DNA from: an uncultured Oscillospiraceae bacterium
GTDB lineage: Bacteria; Bacillota; Clostridia; Oscillospirales; JAAYXM01
Reading direction: 5' to 3'
NCBI GenBank assembly: GCA_934646115.1
Contig: CAKUEM010000003.1
Coordinates: 1 to 64,000 of the forward strand
DNA length: 64,000 bases
Positions 61,485 to 64,000 of this stretch are shown in pieces (position 1 is the stretch's first letter; each line of letters starts with the position of its first letter). Below the pieces are notes generated by a model that saw only the letters and a list, made by a program, of their open reading frames with translations, was not told the origin of the DNA and did no database searches. A program made the translations under genes and the position numbers.

Positions 61485-63557
61485 ATGAAAGCCTACCCTG
61501 CGAAAAATATCAGGAACGTATGCCTGCTCGGTCACGGTGGCGACGGGAAAACTTCTTTGGCGGAGAGCCTATTGTTTATGACGAAGGCGACCGATCGATT
61601 GGGCAAAATTTCTGATGGCAACACGATTTCTGACTTTGACCCGGAGGAGATTCGGCGCAAGATCTCAATTTCTACATCACTTTTGCCGATCGAATTTCGG
61701 GATCATAAAATTAATATTTTAGACGCGCCGGGTTATCTGGATTTCGGCGGTGAGCGGCAGCAGGCGCTGCGCGTTGCCGGCTGCGCGGTGATCGTTTGCA
61801 GCGCGAAAAACGGAGTCGGAGTGGGAACGGAGCTTGCATGGAAGCGCACAGAGGCGCGCAAGATCCCCAAAATGCTCTATATCTCTAAAATTGACGAGGA
61901 AAACGCCGATTATTATAAGGCATTTGAGGGTCTGCGCGAGAAATTTGGCGTTTCTGTCTGCCCGATCGTGATTCCGGCGATCGTGGGCGGGGAAACGGTC
62001 GGCATCGTCGATGTGGTCACGATGACGGCGTATGAGCTGAAAAACGGCGCGGCGGTTGAGATGCCGATTCCGGACGAGATGCAGGACCAGGTCGCGGCGG
62101 TGCGCGGGCAGATCGCGGAAAGCGTTGCCGAGACCAGCGAAGAATATATGGAAAAATATTTCGCGGGCGAAGAGTTCACCAGCGAAGAATATATTCACGG
62201 GATCAATCTCGGGTTGATGGACGGGTCGCTGACACCGGTGTTCTGCGGTTCTGCGCTGACCGGGATCGGCTCGCTTGCGCTGCTGCGCGGGCTGATCGAT
62301 TATGCGCCTTCGCCGCTGGATATGCCGCCGGAGATCGGTGTGGATGCAAACGGAGAAATGGTTGAGATTGAGCGTGATGAAAACGCGCCGGCGCGTATTT
62401 TGATTTTTAAAACGGTGTCTGATCAGTATGGAAAGTTCTCGTTCTTCAAGGTCTTGTCCGGCAAGGTGCGCGCGGATATGGCGCTTACGAATGCGCGGAC
62501 CGGGCAGGCGGAGAAGCTGGGGCATTTATATTTCGTGCGCGGAAAGCAGCGCGTGGAGACGCAGGAGATCGGTTTTGGCGACATTGGCGCGGTCAGTAAG
62601 CTGGCGGCAGGAAAAACCGGCGATACGCTGTGTGCAGCGGGCGCGGTGGTTACGCTGCCGGGGCTTGACCTGCCAAAGCCGACGTATTCTCTCGCGATCC
62701 TGCCAAAGGTCAAGGGCGGCGAGGAGAAGATCGCTTCCGGTCTGGCGCGGCTTGCGGAAGAGGATCTCACATTTACTGCGGCGACGAATAATGAAACGCA
62801 TCAGTATGTCATTTGCGGCTGCGGCGACATGCATATCGACGTGCTTTGCTCGCGCTTGAAGGCGCGGTTTGGCGCGGAAGTAACGCTTGAGCCCCCGCGC
62901 GTTCCGTATCGCGAAAAAATTCGCAAAAAGGTGCGCGTGCAGGGCAAGCATAAAAAGCAATCCGGCGGACATGGTCAGTATGGCGACGTTTGGATGGAAT
63001 TCGAGCCGGGCGACCAGGAGGATCTGGTATTTGAAGAGAAGGTCGTGGGCGGCGCTGTGCCGAAGAACTTCTTCCCGGCGGTCGAAAAGGGTCTGCGCGA
63101 TTGCATTTCCAAGGGCGTGGTCGCGGGCTTCCCGGTGGTTTATTTAAAGGCAACGCTGGTTGACGGCTCGTATCATGATGTCGACTCGTCGGAAATGGCG
63201 TTTAAGGTTGCGGCGGGGCTTGCCTATAAGGCGGGGCTTCCGCAGGCGAATCCGGTTCTGCTTGAGCCGATCGGGCATCTTGAGGTGACCGTTCCGGACA
63301 GTTACATGGGCGACGTGATGGGCGATTTAAATAAGCGGCGCGGGCGCGTGCTGGGCATGAGCCCGGCAGAGCGCGGCATGCAGACGATCGAGGCGGAGGT
63401 CCCGATGGCTGAAATGCATTCCTACACGATTGACCTGCGCTCGATGACGCAGGGGCGCGGCTCGTTTGTATTTGAATTCGTGCGTTATGAGGAAGCGCCG
63501 ATGAATGTGCAGCAGAAGATCGTGGAAGAGCGCGCGCATCTCCTGCAGGAGGATTAA
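61485..63557 (+). CDS. Elongation factor G-like GTPase (FusA2 type)
   Basis: 690 aa, RBS gaaggagagag. The G1 loop GHGGDGKTS, G3 DAPGYLDF and G4 SKID (in place of NKxD) mark the EF-G-like branch rather than canonical EF-G. Domains II-V follow, with TAATNNETHQYVICGCGDMH-type domain III and GGHGQYGDVWMEFEPG in domain IV. No fusB-type or rpsL/rpsG genes are near. Such paralogues may act in ribosome recycling, stress or antibiotic response; the true fusA should lie in the str operon elsewhere. Confidence 0.9.
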   Translation: MKAYPAKNIRNVCLLGHGGDGKTSLAESLLFMTKATDRLGKISDGNTISDFDPEEIRRKISISTSLLPIEFRDHKINILDAPGYLDFGGERQQALRVAGCAVIVCSAKNGVGVGTELAWKRTEARKIPKMLYISKIDEENADYYKAFEGLREKFGVSVCPIVIPAIVGGETVGIVDVVTMTAYELKNGAAVEMPIPDEMQDQVAAVRGQIAESVAETSEEYMEKYFAGEEFTSEEYIHGINLGLMDGSLTPVFCGSALTGIGSLALLRGLIDYAPSPLDMPPEIGVDANGEMVEIERDENAPARILIFKTVSDQYGKFSFFKVLSGKVRADMALTNARTGQAEKLGHLYFVRGKQRVETQEIGFGDIGAVSKLAAGKTGDTLCAAGAVVTLPGLDLPKPTYSLAILPKVKGGEEKIASGLARLAEEDLTFTAATNNETHQYVICGCGDMHIDVLCSRLKARFGAEVTLEPPRVPYREKIRKKVRVQGKHKKQSGGHGQYGDVWMEFEPGDQEDLVFEEKVVGGAVPKNFFPAVEKGLRDCISKGVVAGFPVVYLKATLVDGSYHDVDSSEMAFKVAAGLAYKAGLPQANPVLLEPIGHLEVTVPDSYMGDVMGDLNKRRGRVLGMSPAERGMQTIEAEVPMAEMHSYTIDLRSMTQGRGSFVFEFVRYEEAPMNVQQKIVEERAHLLQED

Positions 63558-63593
63558 TTGCGAATTCGGGGTATGTAAATAGGGGTTTGAGAG

Positions 63594-63622
63594 GGGCAGC
63601 CGGCGCGTTCGGCTGCCCTTTT
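63594..63622 (+). terminator. Terminator after the EF-G-like gene
   Basis: 9-bp GC stem 63594-63602 with 63610-63618, 7-nt loop, short T run to 63622. Confidence 0.8.
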
Positions 63623-63827
63623 CGCGACAAAAATGCGAGACGTATCATACTCGCACGCGATGCATCCTGAAAAATAGCAACGAAGCAGCACGGCATTTTT
63701 GCATCGGGCGCTGCGCCGTTTATAAGAAAAATCGATCAAACCGGAAGCAAAGGATAAAAAAATGCACGATTTCGCCGCGCGCCGCATAGAATAAAAATAT
63801 AAAAAGCGGGAGTAGGGGGCGGTTATC

Positions 63828-64000
63828 ATTCGACGCGGGTTTCGAAAACGAGTTTTCTTTTTTCATGTCCGGCGCATGCGCCCGCATGAGTCGCGCGCGC
63901 CCGCTGCGGCGCTGCTGCTGTTTATTTTTGCATTCGGTGGGCTGCTTTATTATTATGTAACGACTGTGCGTCCGCTGCTTGAGCAGTATGTCGAATCGGA
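63828..64000 (+). CDS. yunB: Probable sporulation protein YunB (3' truncated by window end)
   Basis: The frame is open from 63816 to the end. RBS agtaggggg (63811-63819) points to a start at ATT 63828, giving IRRGFRKRVFFFHVRRMRP; the first normal start is ATG 63876. A membrane helix (ALLLFIFAFGGLLYYYV) follows, then VRPLLEQYVES. Basic N-terminus, one helix and the RPLL..Y..S segment fit YunB, a sigma-E controlled protein of spore formers. With only 58 codons visible the call is moderate. Confidence 0.55.
   Translation, partial: MRRGFRKRVFFFHVRRMRPHESRAPAAALLLFIFAFGGLLYYYVTTVRPLLEQYVES

Noticed and set aside
1..64000. CRISPR array, tRNA or rRNA genes, prophage
   Set aside because: No regularly spaced repeats, no tRNA cloverleaf with CCA-type ends, no rRNA-like stretches and no phage structural or integrase genes were noticed.

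Overview
The window looks like a chromosomal segment of a Bacillota (Clostridia-type) bacterium of moderately high GC. The evidence is the gene content and order: gdpP-rplI-dnaB, tilS-hpt-ftsH, rplU-prp-rpmA-obgE with a Prp-type L27 N-terminus, an S-layer-homology end, a YtrA-type GntR regulator, a yfmF/yfmH pair, a probable YunB start at the right edge, purine-rich ribosome binding sites, and strong TTGACA/TATAAT-like promoters. No rRNA, tRNA or CRISPR array was seen. Genus and species cannot be decided from sequence reading alone.

Layout. 1-3.4 kb: end of an SLH protein, an orphan sugar-type solute-binding lipoprotein and two amidohydrolase-like proteins. 3.4-5.3 kb: GntR regulator plus ABC-2 exporter with a palindromic operator in the promoter. 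5.3-7.4 kb, minus strand: a glycosyltransferase and an acyltransferase. 7.4-26.6 kb: the main accessory feature, a 17-gene exopolysaccharide operon preceded by a class I cyclic-di-GMP riboswitch. 26.6-28.1 kb: a MATE efflux gene behind a leader that matches the guanidine-IV (mepA) riboswitch layout. 28.1-28.9 kb: a decayed patch with a 26-bp perfect palindrome and a broken ORF. 28.9-32.3 kb, minus: aminotransferase, trpS, and a tagO/wecA-like gene. 32.6-38.3 kb: cell-envelope proteins, a pseudo-protease, and a divergent Fe-S protein/Crp-type regulator pair. 38.3-46 kb: core replication, translation and proteolysis genes. 46-53.7 kb: a broken yjdF, pyrB with a zinc tail, M16 peptidase pair, lgt, folD, and the L21-Prp-L27 set. 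53.9-64 kb: obgE, two envelope proteins, a minus-strand dehydrogenase/isomerase/gdhA group, an EF-G-like GTPase and the start of yunB.

How the EPS operon may work. It encodes the initiating sugar-phosphate transferase, six further glycosyltransferases (one GT32-like, two GT4, three GT2), three modifying acyl/acetyltransferases, a Wzx-type flippase, a Wzy-type polymerase and two Wzz-type chain-length proteins. It also encodes signalling parts. One Wzz protein carries a C-terminal GGDEF domain whose active-site and inhibitory-site motifs are both lost. A second membrane protein has a degenerate GGDEF followed by an EAL domain that keeps the catalytic residues. A DivIVA-like coiled-coil protein and a membrane phosphoesterase with an N-terminal domain resembling DnaA domain I complete the set. 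The riboswitch terminator shares bases with the 3' end of the aptamer, which suggests that cyclic-di-GMP switches the operon on. The EAL protein made from the same transcript would then close a negative feedback loop. This model is inference.
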